Assembly: GCA_944389225.1 (NCBI GenBank)
Contig: CALXLP010000014.1
Location: 1 to 34,046, forward strand
Direction: 5' to 3'
Source: an uncultured Clostridia bacterium
GTDB lineage: Bacteria; Bacillota; Clostridia; TANB77; CAG-508
DNA: 34,046 nt
The translations under genes and the position numbers were made by a program. The notes below the pieces were generated by a model, which saw nothing but the letters and a program-made list of their open reading frames with translations, did no database searches and was not told the origin of the DNA. Position 1 is the stretch's first letter. Each line of letters starts with the position of its first letter. Shown piece after piece: positions 25,338-33,311 of the stretch.

Positions 25338-25547
25338 ATGACAAATATTAAGCATTTAACCGAACGGAAAGTAGAAATACAGTTTGATCCAGAAAAAAAG
25401 GTTGAACATCTTATTTTATTAGTGTATAAGTACAAAGCTGATCACGTGTACGATAAGAGTACAAATACTCTTATGATTGAGTGTAAAACTGATACTGATA
25501 TGCTAAATCTTCTGGAAGAAGTAAAAAAGTATCTCCGTAAAGCATGA
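25338..25547 (+). CDS. 69-residue protein of unknown function
   Basis: ATG 25338 is chosen because GGAAGGGG lies 6 bases upstream; a longer open frame back to 25212 would run through the secA terminator and this gene's own promoter. The product (MTNIKHLTERKVEIQFD...LLEEVKKYLRKA) looks like a small alpha/beta fold: two or three strands (KVEIQF, HLILLVYKY, TLMIECK) and a C-terminal helix. No signal peptide or cysteine motif is present. Leucine codons are mixed (TTA, CTT, CTA, CTG, CTC), unlike the TTA-rich neighbours, so horizontal origin is likely. It has its own promoter and terminator. I do not recognise a family. Confidence 0.65.
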   Translation: MTNIKHLTERKVEIQFDPEKKVEHLILLVYKYKADHVYDKSTNTLMIECKTDTDMLNLLEEVKKYLRKA

Positions 25548-25551
25548 CCTC

Positions 25552-25590
25552 TCCTCGGAAACAGAGTTCTTTATGTTTCCGAGGATTTTT
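25552..25590 (+). terminator. Rho-independent terminator after the 69-residue orphan gene
   Basis: TCCTCGGAAACA (25552-25563) pairs perfectly with TGTTTCCGAGGA (25574-25585), followed by five Ts. It begins 4 bases after the stop. Confidence 0.9.
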
Positions 25591-25662
25591 CTATAATTGA
25601 CAATTTTACATAAAGTAAATATAATAATTAAGAAATATAAAACCTAAAAAGGAGGAGTAACT

Positions 25663-26259
25663 ATGAGAATAACAGAAATTTTATTTCGGGAAGGACTTAA
25701 GAAAGGTGTTGAAGCATTTCTAGCGGGAGGAAAAGCAGAAGGATTTTCAACTGAGCAAATGTTTACAGCTCTTCTTAAGATAATCGGGAAAGATCCTGAG
25801 TATAATGTTGCATTGCTTAATAAAGTTCTTGACAACCTTCGACATGCTGAAAATGAGGATTTATCTAGTCCAGAAATGGATGAACCTGAATATTTTAACA
25901 TGATGAAAAAGGTCTTAAATAAGAAATATGGAAGAAAAATTCCAAGTCAAAGATGCCTAATAATTGCTTTTGATATTCTTTACACAATACATGAAAAAGA
26001 ATATGTTGATGTAGAAGATTTTTATCAAAGGTTGGAAGATAATTTCGGACTTGAACCTAAAAATACTCGAGTTAGAGTTTTAGGTTCGTCACCATACCGG
26101 CTTTATTCAGGTCTAATGGCTTTTACATCTCGATATTTATCGAGGAACGATTATAATGGCTGGAAAGATATGAACGAATTTGAGAGGTTAAAGGCACTAG
26201 AAAGAGCCGAAAATCTTATGTATAAAGAATTAATAGCAGAAAAAAGAAAAACACAATAA
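25663..26259 (+). CDS. 198-residue protein of unknown function, atypical codon use
   Basis: The start is set by AAAGGAGGAG 8 bases before ATG. The product is soluble and mostly helical: residues 1-40 (ITEILFREGLKKGVEAFLAGGKAEGFSTEQMFTALLK) look like a short helical bundle, and 85-130 (NKKYGRKIPSQRCLIIAFDIL... DVEDFYQRLEDNF) another. A basic stretch follows (NTRVRVLGSSPYRLYSG), then a charged C-terminal helix. No catalytic motif, signal peptide or membrane segment is seen. By my hand count CTT (about 10 of 23 Leu codons) outnumbers TTA (7), and CGG, CGA and AGG occur for Arg, quite unlike the neighbouring secA and prfB genes. It is probably acquired. Function is unknown; regulatory or nucleic-acid binding roles are possible but unsupported. 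Confidence 0.7.
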   Translation: MRITEILFREGLKKGVEAFLAGGKAEGFSTEQMFTALLKIIGKDPEYNVALLNKVLDNLRHAENEDLSSPEMDEPEYFNMMKKVLNKKYGRKIPSQRCLIIAFDILYTIHEKEYVDVEDFYQRLEDNFGLEPKNTRVRVLGSSPYRLYSGLMAFTSRYLSRNDYNGWKDMNEFERLKALERAENLMYKELIAEKRKTQ

Positions 26260-26298
26260 AAAAATTTCCGAAAAATAAAAATTTTGATAGAATTCTCG

Positions 26299-26342
26299 AT
26301 AACCTAGAAACAAAGCAATTTACGTTTCTAGGTTATTTTTTT
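26299..26342 (+). terminator. Rho-independent terminator after the 198-residue orphan gene
   Basis: ATAACCTAGAAAC (26299-26311) pairs perfectly with GTTTCTAGGTTAT (26324-26336), followed by a run of Ts. Confidence 0.9.
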
Positions 26343-26428
26343 GATTTTTTCTAAAAAATATTTTAGTATTAACATAAATTTATCTATCTATTAAATAAAT
26401 AAAAAAACTAATATAAAATATTTTAGGA

Positions 26429-26457
26429 TGGACATTTTCACAACCTTATATTATAAT
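26429..26457 (+). promoter_or_regulatory. prfB promoter
   Basis: TGGACA (26429-26434) and TATAAT (26452-26457) are separated by 17 bases, 24 bases before the prfB start codon. Confidence 0.65.
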
Positions 26458-26481
26458 ATGTATAGATTGGAGTGTGATGAA

Positions 26482-27583
26482 ATGCTAGAATTAGAAGAAA
26501 ATTCAAGACTTCTAAAAACATTAGAAGAAAAACTACAAGATTTGGGTGAGTCACTTTGACATCTCTAAATTAGAAAAAGAATTAAAAGATTTAGAATCAG
26601 AAACTTTAAAAGAAGATTTTTGGCAAGATACCAAAAATTCAAATAAAGTATTGGCAAAAATAAAAAGTATTAAAAATAAAGTAAATGAATATAAAAAGAT
26701 AGAAAATGAAATACAAAATTTAAATGAATTAACAGAATTAACGAATATGGAACCTGATGAAGAAATTGCAAAAGATATTATCAAAAGCACGAAAACTTTA
26801 GAAAAAGAAGTAGAAAAATTAGAAATCGCTACTTTATTATCTGGAAAATATGATGCCAATAATGCAATTGTAACCATTCATCCTGGAGCAGGAGGAACTG
26901 AATCACAAGATTGGGCTGAAATGTTATACAGAATGTATACGAGATGGGCAGATAAAAATGGATATAAAGTAACAGAACTAGATTACTTAGAAGGTGAAGA
27001 AGCAGGGATTAAAAGTGTTACCTTTGAAATTATTGGTGAATATGCTTATGGATATATGAAAGGGGAGATGGGAGTACATAGATTAGTTAGAATTTCTCCA
27101 TTTGATAGTGGGGGAAGGAGACATACCTCATTTGCTTCAGTAGAAGTTTTACCTGAAATTACAGATGATATTGAAATAGATATTAACCCAGATGATTTAA
27201 GAATTGATACATATAGAGCCTCTGGTGCAGGTGGACAACATATCAATAAAACATCTTCTGCAGTCAGAATTACACATATACCAACCAATACAGTTGTTGC
27301 TTGTCAATCTGAACGTTCACAGATACAAAATAGAGAAACTGCCATGAGGATGTTAAAATCAAAATTGTTAGATTTAAAAGAAAAAGAACATAAAGAAAAA
27401 ATTGAAGATTTAAAAGGAGAACAAAGAGAAATTGCATGGGGAAGTCAAATTCGTTCTTATGTATTTTGTCCATATACCATGGTAAAAGACCATAGAACCA
27501 ACTATGAAGTAGGAAATGTGGAAGCTGTTATGGATGGAAAAATAGATGATTTTATGGAAAGCTACTTAAAATTTTCTAAATAA
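26482..27583 (+). CDS. prfB: Peptide chain release factor 2, with programmed +1 frameshift
   Basis: RF2 releases finished proteins at UGA and UAA codons. Translation starts at ATG 26482 (GGAGTGTG upstream) and reads 25 codons to CTT, then meets an in-frame TGA at 26557-26559. The context CTT TGA C, with an SD-like GGTGA (26545-26549) placed upstream, is the classical autoregulatory site. Slippage by +1 at CTT continues with GAC at 26558, giving 366 residues. In that numbering SPF (stop-codon recognition) is 205-207 and GGQ (peptide release) is 250-252, the same positions as in E. coli RF2. Low RF2 favours the shift, so the gene regulates itself. It is not a pseudogene. A plain ORF search would start the gene at a false GTG at 26546. 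Confidence 0.96.
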
Positions 27584-27584
27584 T

Positions 27585-27614
27585 TTGACATATTTTAGCA
27601 TAATCGAATATAAT
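27585..27614 (+). promoter_or_regulatory. Consensus promoter of aspartate kinase
   Basis: A perfect TTGACA (27585-27590) and a perfect TATAAT (27609-27614) are separated by 18 bases. It begins 2 bases after the prfB stop. Confidence 0.75.
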
Positions 27615-27620
27615 GTAAAG

Positions 27621-27649
27621 AGTTAAATTTAAATAAATTTAACTTTTTA
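27621..27649 (+). terminator. Terminator-like hairpin at the predicted 5' end of the aspartate kinase mRNA
   Basis: AGTTAAATTT (27621-27630) pairs perfectly with AAATTTAACT (27635-27644) around AAAT, followed by TTTTTAT. It may terminate prfB, or be a stabilising or attenuating 5' stem of the aspartate kinase transcript, since it lies just downstream of a consensus promoter. Confidence 0.6.
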
Positions 27650-27677
27650 TTATTAAGAAATAAAGAAGGTGCTCAAT

Positions 27678-28652
27678 ATGGAGGACATAATTGTTTTAAA
27701 GTTTGGAGGTAGTTCTGTTTCTAATAATGAAAATTTAAAAATCGTTGCCAACAAAATTATTGATTTTAAAAATAACAATCAAAACATAGTTGTTATTTTA
27801 TCAGCACAAGGAAAGACAACAGATAAGCTAATAAATGAAGCTTATGAATTAACAGAGGAGGTTAACAAAAGAGAATTAGATGCACTGGTTAGTTGTGGAG
27901 AACAAATGTCAGCTGCCAAATTAAGTATTTTATTAAATAGTTTAGGCTTTCCTTCTATATCTTTAACAGGATGGCAAGCTGGTATTTATACAAATAACAC
28001 CAATCAAGATGCATTAATTGAAAATATTAATACAGAAAGAATCTGTTCAGAATTAGAAAGTGGAAATATTGTTATTATAACAGGATTTCAAGGAATTAAT
28101 GAAAATCTAGACATAACCACTTTTGGCAGAGGAGGTTCTGATACAACAGCAGTTGCAGTTGCAGCAGCTCTAAAAGCTAAAAACTGTTACATTTTTTCTG
28201 ATGTAGATGGAATCTATTCATCAGATCCTAACAAAGTTCAGGGAACAAAAAAATTAACAAAGCTTTCTTATGATGAAATGCTAGAATTATCAAGTGAAGG
28301 TGCAAAAGTATTGCATAATCGATGCATTGAAATTGGAGAAAAATATAACATACCAATTATTACGAAATCAACATTCAATGATAACTACGGAACCGTAATA
28401 TCCAATCAAAAAATCGAAAAAAATGAAATCAAAAGTATTATAAAAAAAGATGTATCAAGAATTTCTATTATAGGCAACGGAATCATTAGAAATACAGATG
28501 CTATGATAAAAGCAATCAACTTTATCAAACAAAACAAATTAGAAATGTTAGAATTTGATGTCTCTGAAAGTAAAATTTCTATTACATTTAAAACTTTTGT
28601 TAGTGACAAAATGTTAGAAAAGTTGCATAATGAGATATTTATGAATAAATAA
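27678..28652 (+). CDS. Aspartate kinase, short form with a single ACT-like domain
   Basis: This enzyme phosphorylates aspartate, the first step toward lysine, threonine, methionine and diaminopimelate. ATG 27678 lies 8 bases after AAGAAGG; an in-frame GTG at 27669 overlaps that site. The product has 324 residues. The catalytic amino-acid-kinase domain is complete: IVLKFGGSSVSN, GFQGIN, TFGRGGSDTTAVAVAAALKA, FSDVDGIYSSDP and ELSSEGAKVLHNRC. After about residue 250 only one ACT-like segment follows (VSRISIIGNGIIRNTDAM), whereas typical monofunctional aspartate kinases have about 400 residues and two ACT domains. Feedback control by lysine or threonine may therefore be altered. It is monocistronic with its own promoter and terminator. 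No lysine riboswitch fits in the short leader. Confidence 0.9.
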   Translation: MEDIIVLKFGGSSVSNNENLKIVANKIIDFKNNNQNIVVILSAQGKTTDKLINEAYELTEEVNKRELDALVSCGEQMSAAKLSILLNSLGFPSISLTGWQAGIYTNNTNQDALIENINTERICSELESGNIVIITGFQGINENLDITTFGRGGSDTTAVAVAAALKAKNCYIFSDVDGIYSSDPNKVQGTKKLTKLSYDEMLELSSEGAKVLHNRCIEIGEKYNIPIITKSTFNDNYGTVISNQKIEKNEIKSIIKKDVSRISIIGNGIIRNTDAMIKAINFIKQNKLEMLEFDVSESKISITFKTFVSDKMLEKLHNEIFMNK

Positions 28653-28657
28653 TTTCA

Positions 28658-28695
28658 AAAAGGGATTTTGAGAACGGACTCAAAATTCCTTTTCT
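28658..28695 (+). terminator. Rho-independent terminator after aspartate kinase
   Basis: AAAAGGGATTTTGAG pairs with CTCAAAATTCCTTTT (15 bp, one G-T) around a 6-base loop. The 3' arm itself ends in the T-run. Confidence 0.8.
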
Positions 28696-28758
28696 TAGTT
28701 CTAAAATAGACAACCTCTGAATATATATAATTTAGATTAAAAATTTGGAGGTACGCAT

Positions 28759-29055
28759 ATGACGATAGATGAGAGAAAAACAATCAATACAGCAGTGGTT
28801 CAAAACTTAATACTAGAAAATAGGGGAAAGCTAAGCATATCAGGAGTCTTAGATGTCTTAAGTTTTGATGACCAAGTGATTATGGTAGAAACAGAATTAG
28901 GATTACTAACAATAAAAGGTGAAAACCTTAGAATTACAAAATTAAGTATTGATACTTCTGAAGTAATTGTAGAAGGAAATATCTCTTACTTAGCATATAG
29001 TAATAAAGAAGTAGAAAAAAATAAAGGAAGTATTATTAGCAAAATATTTAAATAA
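28759..29055 (+). CDS. yabP: Sporulation protein YabP
   Basis: YabP is a small conserved sporulation protein of endospore formers, of unknown biochemical role, needed for normal spore formation in Bacillus. The 98-residue sequence has the family layout: NLILENRGKLSISGVLDVLSFDD, a beta-rich middle with LGLLTIKGENLRITKLSID, and VIVEGNISYLAYS. The start follows TTGGAGGT. yabQ begins 23 bases after the stop and divIC follows, the same order as the Bacillus yabP-yabQ-divIC cluster. It strongly suggests the organism makes spores. In Bacillus this operon is under sigma-E; I could not identify a convincing sigma-E box upstream. Confidence 0.88.
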   Translation: MTIDERKTINTAVVQNLILENRGKLSISGVLDVLSFDDQVIMVETELGLLTIKGENLRITKLSIDTSEVIVEGNISYLAYSNKEVEKNKGSIISKIFK

Positions 29056-29078
29056 AATTTTGCAATAGGAGGAAAATA

Positions 29079-29585
29079 ATGATTTATATACAATTACAAT
29101 TATTCTTTATATTCCTTTTAAATGGTTTGTTAATTGGTTTACTGTTTGACTTTTTTAGAATATTGAGAAAAGCTATGAAAACAGCTGATTTTATAACCTA
29201 TATTGAAGATGCCTTATTTTGGATTTTAACAGGATTTATCATCTTATACTCTATATTTACATATAATAATGGTGAAATTCGATTATTCATGTTTTTAGCA
29301 ATCATACTGGGTCTTCTAATATACTTGGCCTTTATTAGTAAAATGATTTTAAGTATTAGCTTAGGTATCATAAATATTGTTAAAAAAATTTTAGGGATCA
29401 TATTTCATATAATAAAAATTCCATTTTGCTTCTTTTTGAAAATAATTAAAAGATTATTTTTAAATCCTATATCCTTTATTATTATCAATATTAGAAATTA
29501 TTTTACAAAATCTTTTAAAAATTTTTCTAATACATTAAAAAAAGTAAAAATATCAAATAAATTTGTAAAAAATACAAAAAATTAG
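29079..29585 (+). CDS. yabQ: Sporulation membrane protein YabQ
   Basis: YabQ is an integral membrane protein of the spore membranes needed for cortex formation in Bacillus. This copy has 168 residues, with hydrophobic segments at about 4-24 and 40-60, then two more to about 110, and a basic Lys/Phe/Ile-rich C-terminal tail. The N-terminal phrase LLIGLLFDFFRILRKA followed by YIEDALFWIL is the family signature. It starts 23 bases after yabP with TAGGAGG as ribosome binding site, so the two are co-transcribed. Confidence 0.85.
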   Translation: MIYIQLQLFFIFLLNGLLIGLLFDFFRILRKAMKTADFITYIEDALFWILTGFIILYSIFTYNNGEIRLFMFLAIILGLLIYLAFISKMILSISLGIINIVKKILGIIFHIIKIPFCFFLKIIKRLFLNPISFIIINIRNYFTKSFKNFSNTLKKVKISNKFVKNTKN

Positions 29586-29649
29586 AAGGATTTATATAAA
29601 ATTTGTAGAATAATATATATGTGAAACTTTTAATAGATGGAGATTACTT

Positions 29650-29925
29650 ATGAAAAAAAATAAAAAAATTTTAAGAAATTTATTAATTATAGCAATTATT
29701 ATATATATTGCATTTGTTTTTATAAACCAACAAAAAACTTTAAATCAATATAGTAAAAACACAGAAGAATTAAATCAACAAATTGCTTCAGAAAAAGCAA
29801 CAAATGAAGAATTAAATCAACAAAAAGATAATGTTAATTCTTTGGATTTTATTGAAGAAATGGCTAGAGAAAAACTAGATATGTATTATCCTAATGAAAG
29901 AGTATATATGGATCAAGGAATGTAA
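29650..29925 (+). CDS. divIC: Septum formation initiator family protein (DivIC/FtsB-like)
   Basis: This 91-residue single-pass membrane protein has a short basic cytoplasmic N-terminus (MKKNKKILRN), one membrane helix (about 10-25), and an extracytoplasmic coiled coil rich in Gln, Asn and Glu (26-65). It ends in the conserved EEMAREKLDMYYPNERVY block of the DivIC/FtsB family. It takes part in the division complex with FtsL and DivIB. TGGAGA lies upstream of the ATG. The position after yabP and yabQ matches Bacillus. The stop codon lies inside the following terminator stem. Confidence 0.9.
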   Translation: MKKNKKILRNLLIIAIIIYIAFVFINQQKTLNQYSKNTEELNQQIASEKATNEELNQQKDNVNSLDFIEEMAREKLDMYYPNERVYMDQGM

Positions 29926-29949
29926 TCTTTTAGATTATATTCCTTTTTT
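29917..29949 (+). terminator. Rho-independent terminator after divIC
   Basis: GGAATGTAATC (29917-29927) pairs with GATTATATTCC (29933-29943; one G-T pair) around TTTTA, followed by six Ts. The divIC stop codon (29923-29925) is within the 5' arm. Confidence 0.85.
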
Positions 29950-29980
29950 GGAAAATTTTGTTTATTTTTTTGATTTTTTA

Positions 29981-29989
29981 TGATATAAT
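29981..29989 (+). promoter_or_regulatory. rho promoter, extended -10
   Basis: TGATATAAT (29981-29989) is an extended -10 element. The best -35 candidate, TTGTTT at 29958-29963, is 20 bases away, so recognition probably relies on the extended -10. The leader before rho is about 80 bases. Confidence 0.45.
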
Positions 29990-30073
29990 AGGATTTGTAT
30001 TAAGTTCGTTTTATTCCCATAACATTTAAATATTTAAAATAATAATTATTATATATATAATTTAGGAGGTTTT

Positions 30074-31471
30074 ATGTTAGATTTAGAATCAATGAATTTA
30101 GCTGATTTAAAGCTATTAGCTAAAGAACATAATATTAAAAATATTTCGAAATTAAAAAAGGAAGAAATTATAGAAGTACTAAAACAAGTATTAGATACAA
30201 CAACATCTACTCTTGAGCAAAATGATGAAAAATCTACAAACAATCATAATGATGAAAGTAGTGAAAATGATGAAGAAGTAAAAAAAGAGCCAATAGAAAG
30301 ACAATATGATGAAAATGGAGAACCAATTGTAGACTATAAGCTAACCAATGAAGGTGATGAGATTGTTGAAGGAATATTAGATATCATGCCAGATGGCTAT
30401 GGCTTTTTAAGAGGTGATAACTACTTATCTAGTGAAAAAGATGTCTATATTTCTATGGTACAAATTAGAAGATTTAGACTAGATACAGGAGATATTATAA
30501 AAGGAATCTCTAGATTTAGAGAAGGTGAAAAATTCCCTTCATTAATATTTGTAGGTGAAGTTAATGGAGAACATCCAGAAAAAGCTTTAAAAAGAAAAAG
30601 ATTTGACGAATTAATACCAATTTATCCAAATGAAAGATTAAAATTAGAAACTGTTCAAAATGATTACGCAACTAGAATTATTGACTTAATGTGCCCAATA
30701 GGAAAAGGTCAAAGAGGAATGATTGTAGCTCCACCAAAAGTTGGAAAAACAACACTTCTAAAAAAAGTTGCAAATAGTATTAGTCAAAATAATCCAGAAG
30801 TAGAATTAATAGTCCTTTTAATTGATGAAAGACCAGAAGAAGTAACTGATATGAAACGTTCTATTAAAGGCCAAGTCATTCATTCAACATTTGATGAATT
30901 ACCAGAACATCATGTAAAAGTTGCAGAAATGGTTTTGGCAAGAGCAAAACGATTGATTGAACAAGGAAAAGATGTTGTTATCTTATTAGACAGTATTACT
31001 AGATTAACAAGAGCTTATAACCTTGTCATTCCTTCTTCAGGAAGAACCTTATCAGGTGGTATGGATCCAGCAGCATTGCATAAACCTAAAAAATTCTTTG
31101 GTGCAGCAAGAAATATTGAAAATGGTGGAAGTTTAACAATCTTAGCTACAGCATTAATTGATACAGGTAGTAGAATGGATGATGTTATATTTGAAGAATT
31201 TAAAGGTACAGGTAATATGGAAGTTCACCTAGATAGAAAATTGTCTGAAAGAAGAATATTCCCTGCAATTGATATTAATAAGTCAGGTACAAGAAGAGAT
31301 GATTTATTATTAACACCGACTGAAAGAGAAACTGTTTTTGCCTTAAGAAAAGCAATGAATACAATGCCTGTTGCTGAAGTTACTGAACAAGTCATTAGCG
31401 AAATGACTAAAACAAAAAATAATGAAGAATTTATAGAGAAGATGGATTCTTATTTAAGAAGATTTAAATAA
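30074..31471 (+). CDS. rho: Transcription termination factor Rho
   Basis: Rho is a hexameric RNA-dependent ATPase that ends transcription of untranslated RNA. The 465-residue protein has an N-terminal SAP-like Rho_N domain ([17 protein letters not shown], 4-20), an acidic Asn/Asp/Glu linker (about 48-78), and a cold-shock RNA-binding domain ([20 protein letters not shown], 98-117). The ATPase core has PPKVGKTT (220-227), LIDERPEEV and [10 protein letters not shown]. All core motifs are present, so it should be active. The start follows TAGGAGG. It is monocistronic after the yabP-yabQ-divIC group and ends without an obvious strong terminator. Confidence 0.97.
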   Translation: MLDLESMNLADLKLLAKEHNIKNISKLKKEEIIEVLKQVLDTTTSTLEQNDEKSTNNHNDESSENDEEVKKEPIERQYDENGEPIVDYKLTNEGDEIVEGILDIMPDGYGFLRGDNYLSSEKDVYISMVQIRRFRLDTGDIIKGISRFREGEKFPSLIFVGEVNGEHPEKALKRKRFDELIPIYPNERLKLETVQNDYATRIIDLMCPIGKGQRGMIVAPPKVGKTTLLKKVANSISQNNPEVELIVLLIDERPEEVTDMKRSIKGQVIHSTFDELPEHHVKVAEMVLARAKRLIEQGKDVVILLDSITRLTRAYNLVIPSSGRTLSGGMDPAALHKPKKFFGAARNIENGGSLTILATALIDTGSRMDDVIFEEFKGTGNMEVHLDRKLSERRIFPAIDINKSGTRRDDLLLTPTERETVFALRKAMNTMPVAEVTEQVISEMTKTKNNEEFIEKMDSYLRRFK

Positions 31472-31742
31472 ATTTGTCAAAAAGATTTATATTTTAGTAT
31501 TCTACATAATAAATCCGGATTAGACTTTAATATATATTGTTATTTGGTGATAAAGAATATATTCCTGTTTTTTATTTATAAATGGAAGAGTATATTTACT
31601 CTTAATAACATTGCATAAAATTAAAGTATTCGACAGTTTTTTAGCTAATTTTAACCAAAAGCAAATCAAATTTACAGTGTTTTTTAGAAAACTACTTTAT
31701 ATTTTTTAAACTTAATATATAATATCCGTGAAGGTGATAAAA
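31472..31742 (+). other. 271-base intergenic region between rho and the amidoligase operon
   Basis: I see no gene here. A small hairpin AAGAGTA-TATT-TACTCTT (31586-31603) has no T-run. A TATAAT at 31718-31723 lies 20 bases before the short ORF at 31743 and is the likely -10 of the amidoligase operon, but no good -35 stands at the right distance. The region is very AT-rich. Confidence 0.5.
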
Positions 31743-31799
31743 ATGAGTTATGATATTGAACATTCAAGAAAGGAAAATTTATGGAAAAAGAAAAATTAG
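31743..31799 (+). CDS. Possible 18-residue leader peptide overlapping the amidoligase start
   Basis: ATG 31743 follows GAAGGTGAT and reads MSYDIEHSRKENLWKKKN before TAG at 31797-31799. It overlaps the first 19 bases of the amidoligase gene in another frame. The layout suggests translational coupling; it may also be chance. The amidoligase has its own AAGGA site inside this ORF. Confidence 0.35.
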   Translation: MSYDIEHSRKENLWKKKN

Positions 31800-33277
31800 A
31801 AGAATATGTTAATTCATTTTTAAGTCAATCATACATGGCTGCAGAATACAAACTTGAAAGTGATGGTCTATCAGAAAAAGAAATTGAGGAAATATTAAGT
31901 CGATTAAAAGAAAAGTTTTTGAGTAACCAAAAAAATAATAAAATTCTCACATCAAATAATATCTCCAATGTCAATACACCAAAGCATATGACAGTAGGAG
32001 TTGAAATTGAGACTTTTGTTAAAAATAAAGATACTACTAATCCTAGTACATCAGAAGATTTTGAGGAAATTAATTCATTATTTAAAAATGATATGTTAGA
32101 AATTGTAAGGTATTTAGGTTGGAAACCAGGAACGGATGAGTCTATAAGATGGATTGTTGATGGAAAAGAAGTATCTAATGGTGTTGAAATTAAATCGCCA
32201 ATTTTAAATTCAGGAGATTATAATATTGGAAGAGAAGTAAATAATATATGTAAATTAGCTATTCTATCTAATTGTGATGTTAATGAAACTTGTAGTATTC
32301 ACATACACGTTGGTTCAAATTATTTAGAAAATGCTCAAGCATATATAAATTTATTAGAAATATGGTGTAATAATGAAGATTTATTATATTTAATATGTAA
32401 TCCTCCTAAGGAATTAATACGCGAATCTGCTATTAGAGAAATAGATCCACAAGCAGACTGTTGGTCTCAAATAATTAAAAGTGCAATGGAAAATAATTCT
32501 TTAAATATTAATAAGGACGATTCATTAGAAGCAATTAAAGAAAAGCTGATAAATTTTCAAAGTTTAAATCCAACCAAAAGTCAAATGATTGACTCTACAG
32601 GAAAATCTCCTGCTAAAAGGCAGCGTGGTCTAAATTTTATGTCGTTAGAAAAGTTTGGAACTATAGAATTCAGAGTACACAATGGATCAATTGATGGTAA
32701 AACAATATCTGAAGATATTAATTTGGACACAGGTTTATTAGTTTTTTCTCAATCTCTTTCATTAATTCAAGAAAAAAGTACAGAAGAACTTACACAAGAA
32801 GAAAAAGAAAAGTTACGTGAATTTGAAAAAATTACATCAAGAAAAAACGAAATGTCTCAAGAGGAAAGATTAGTTTTATTGCTAAATTTAATAATTCCAG
32901 AGGGTCAAAATAAAGATGTTTACATCGAAAGATATTTAGCCAATCTAGAAATTTTAAAAAATAATCCAGAAATGAGTGAGTTGTTTCAGAAAAAAATTTC
33001 AACAGTACCTATAAAATTACAACCAGTTTATAGCGAAAAGTTTAAAGATGTAAATAGTATTAAGATATTGAATGATGCTCATAATTCTGATGAAAAAAGT
33101 GATAAAATAATTGGTGAAGAAGATTTTAATAAAGCTTATACTAGTGTAAGAAAAAAAGATCAAACAGCTAAAATAATATTTGCCAATATGATAAAATATA
33201 TAAGTAAAAAACTTCATTTTAATAAACAATTATATGAATCCCCACACCAAAAAATAGAAGAAACAGAAAAAGAGTAA
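31781..33277 (+). CDS. Amidoligase-family enzyme (COOH-NH2 ligase-like)
   Basis: This 498-residue cytoplasmic protein has the motif order of the amidoligase group related to glutamine synthetase and gamma-glutamylcysteine ligase: VGVEIET (72-78), GTDESIR (117-123), GVEIKSP (134-140), CSIHIHVG (171-178), RGLNFMSL (282-289) and GTIEFRVHNGS (293-303). The acidic and His residues in these blocks are those expected to bind metal and ATP. Such enzymes join a carboxyl to an amine, often on peptides or small metabolites. Residues 1-55 are a charged helical extension, and the C-terminal 150 residues are helical with no known domain. The next gene, 34 bases on, is probably its partner. The substrate is unknown. 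Confidence 0.8.
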   Translation: MEKEKLEEYVNSFLSQSYMAAEYKLESDGLSEKEIEEILSRLKEKFLSNQKNNKILTSNNISNVNTPKHMTVGVEIETFVKNKDTTNPSTSEDFEEINSLFKNDMLEIVRYLGWKPGTDESIRWIVDGKEVSNGVEIKSPILNSGDYNIGREVNNICKLAILSNCDVNETCSIHIHVGSNYLENAQAYINLLEIWCNNEDLLYLICNPPKELIRESAIREIDPQADCWSQIIKSAMENNSLNINKDDSLEAIKEKLINFQSLNPTKSQMIDSTGKSPAKRQRGLNFMSLEKFGTIEFRVHNGSIDGKTISEDINLDTGLLVFSQSLSLIQEKSTEELTQEEKEKLREFEKITSRKNEMSQEERLVLLLNLIIPEGQNKDVYIERYLANLEILKNNPEMSELFQKKISTVPIKLQPVYSEKFKDVNSIKILNDAHNSDEKSDKIIGEEDFNKAYTSVRKKDQTAKIIFANMIKYISKKLHFNKQLYESPHQKIEETEKE

Positions 33278-33311
33278 TAAAATATTTATATAAACAAAGG
33301 AAAATTAAAAA

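Noticed and set aside
26546..27583. prfB as a gene starting at GTG 26546, or as a frameshifted pseudogene
   Set aside because: The upstream 25 codons, CTT TGA C site and SD-like GGTGA are the classical RF2 programmed frameshift; SPF and GGQ fall at the expected residue numbers only with the full form.
27615..27677. Lysine riboswitch upstream of aspartate kinase
   Set aside because: Only about 57 bases separate the predicted transcription start from the ATG, far too short, and no conserved lysine-aptamer sequence is present.
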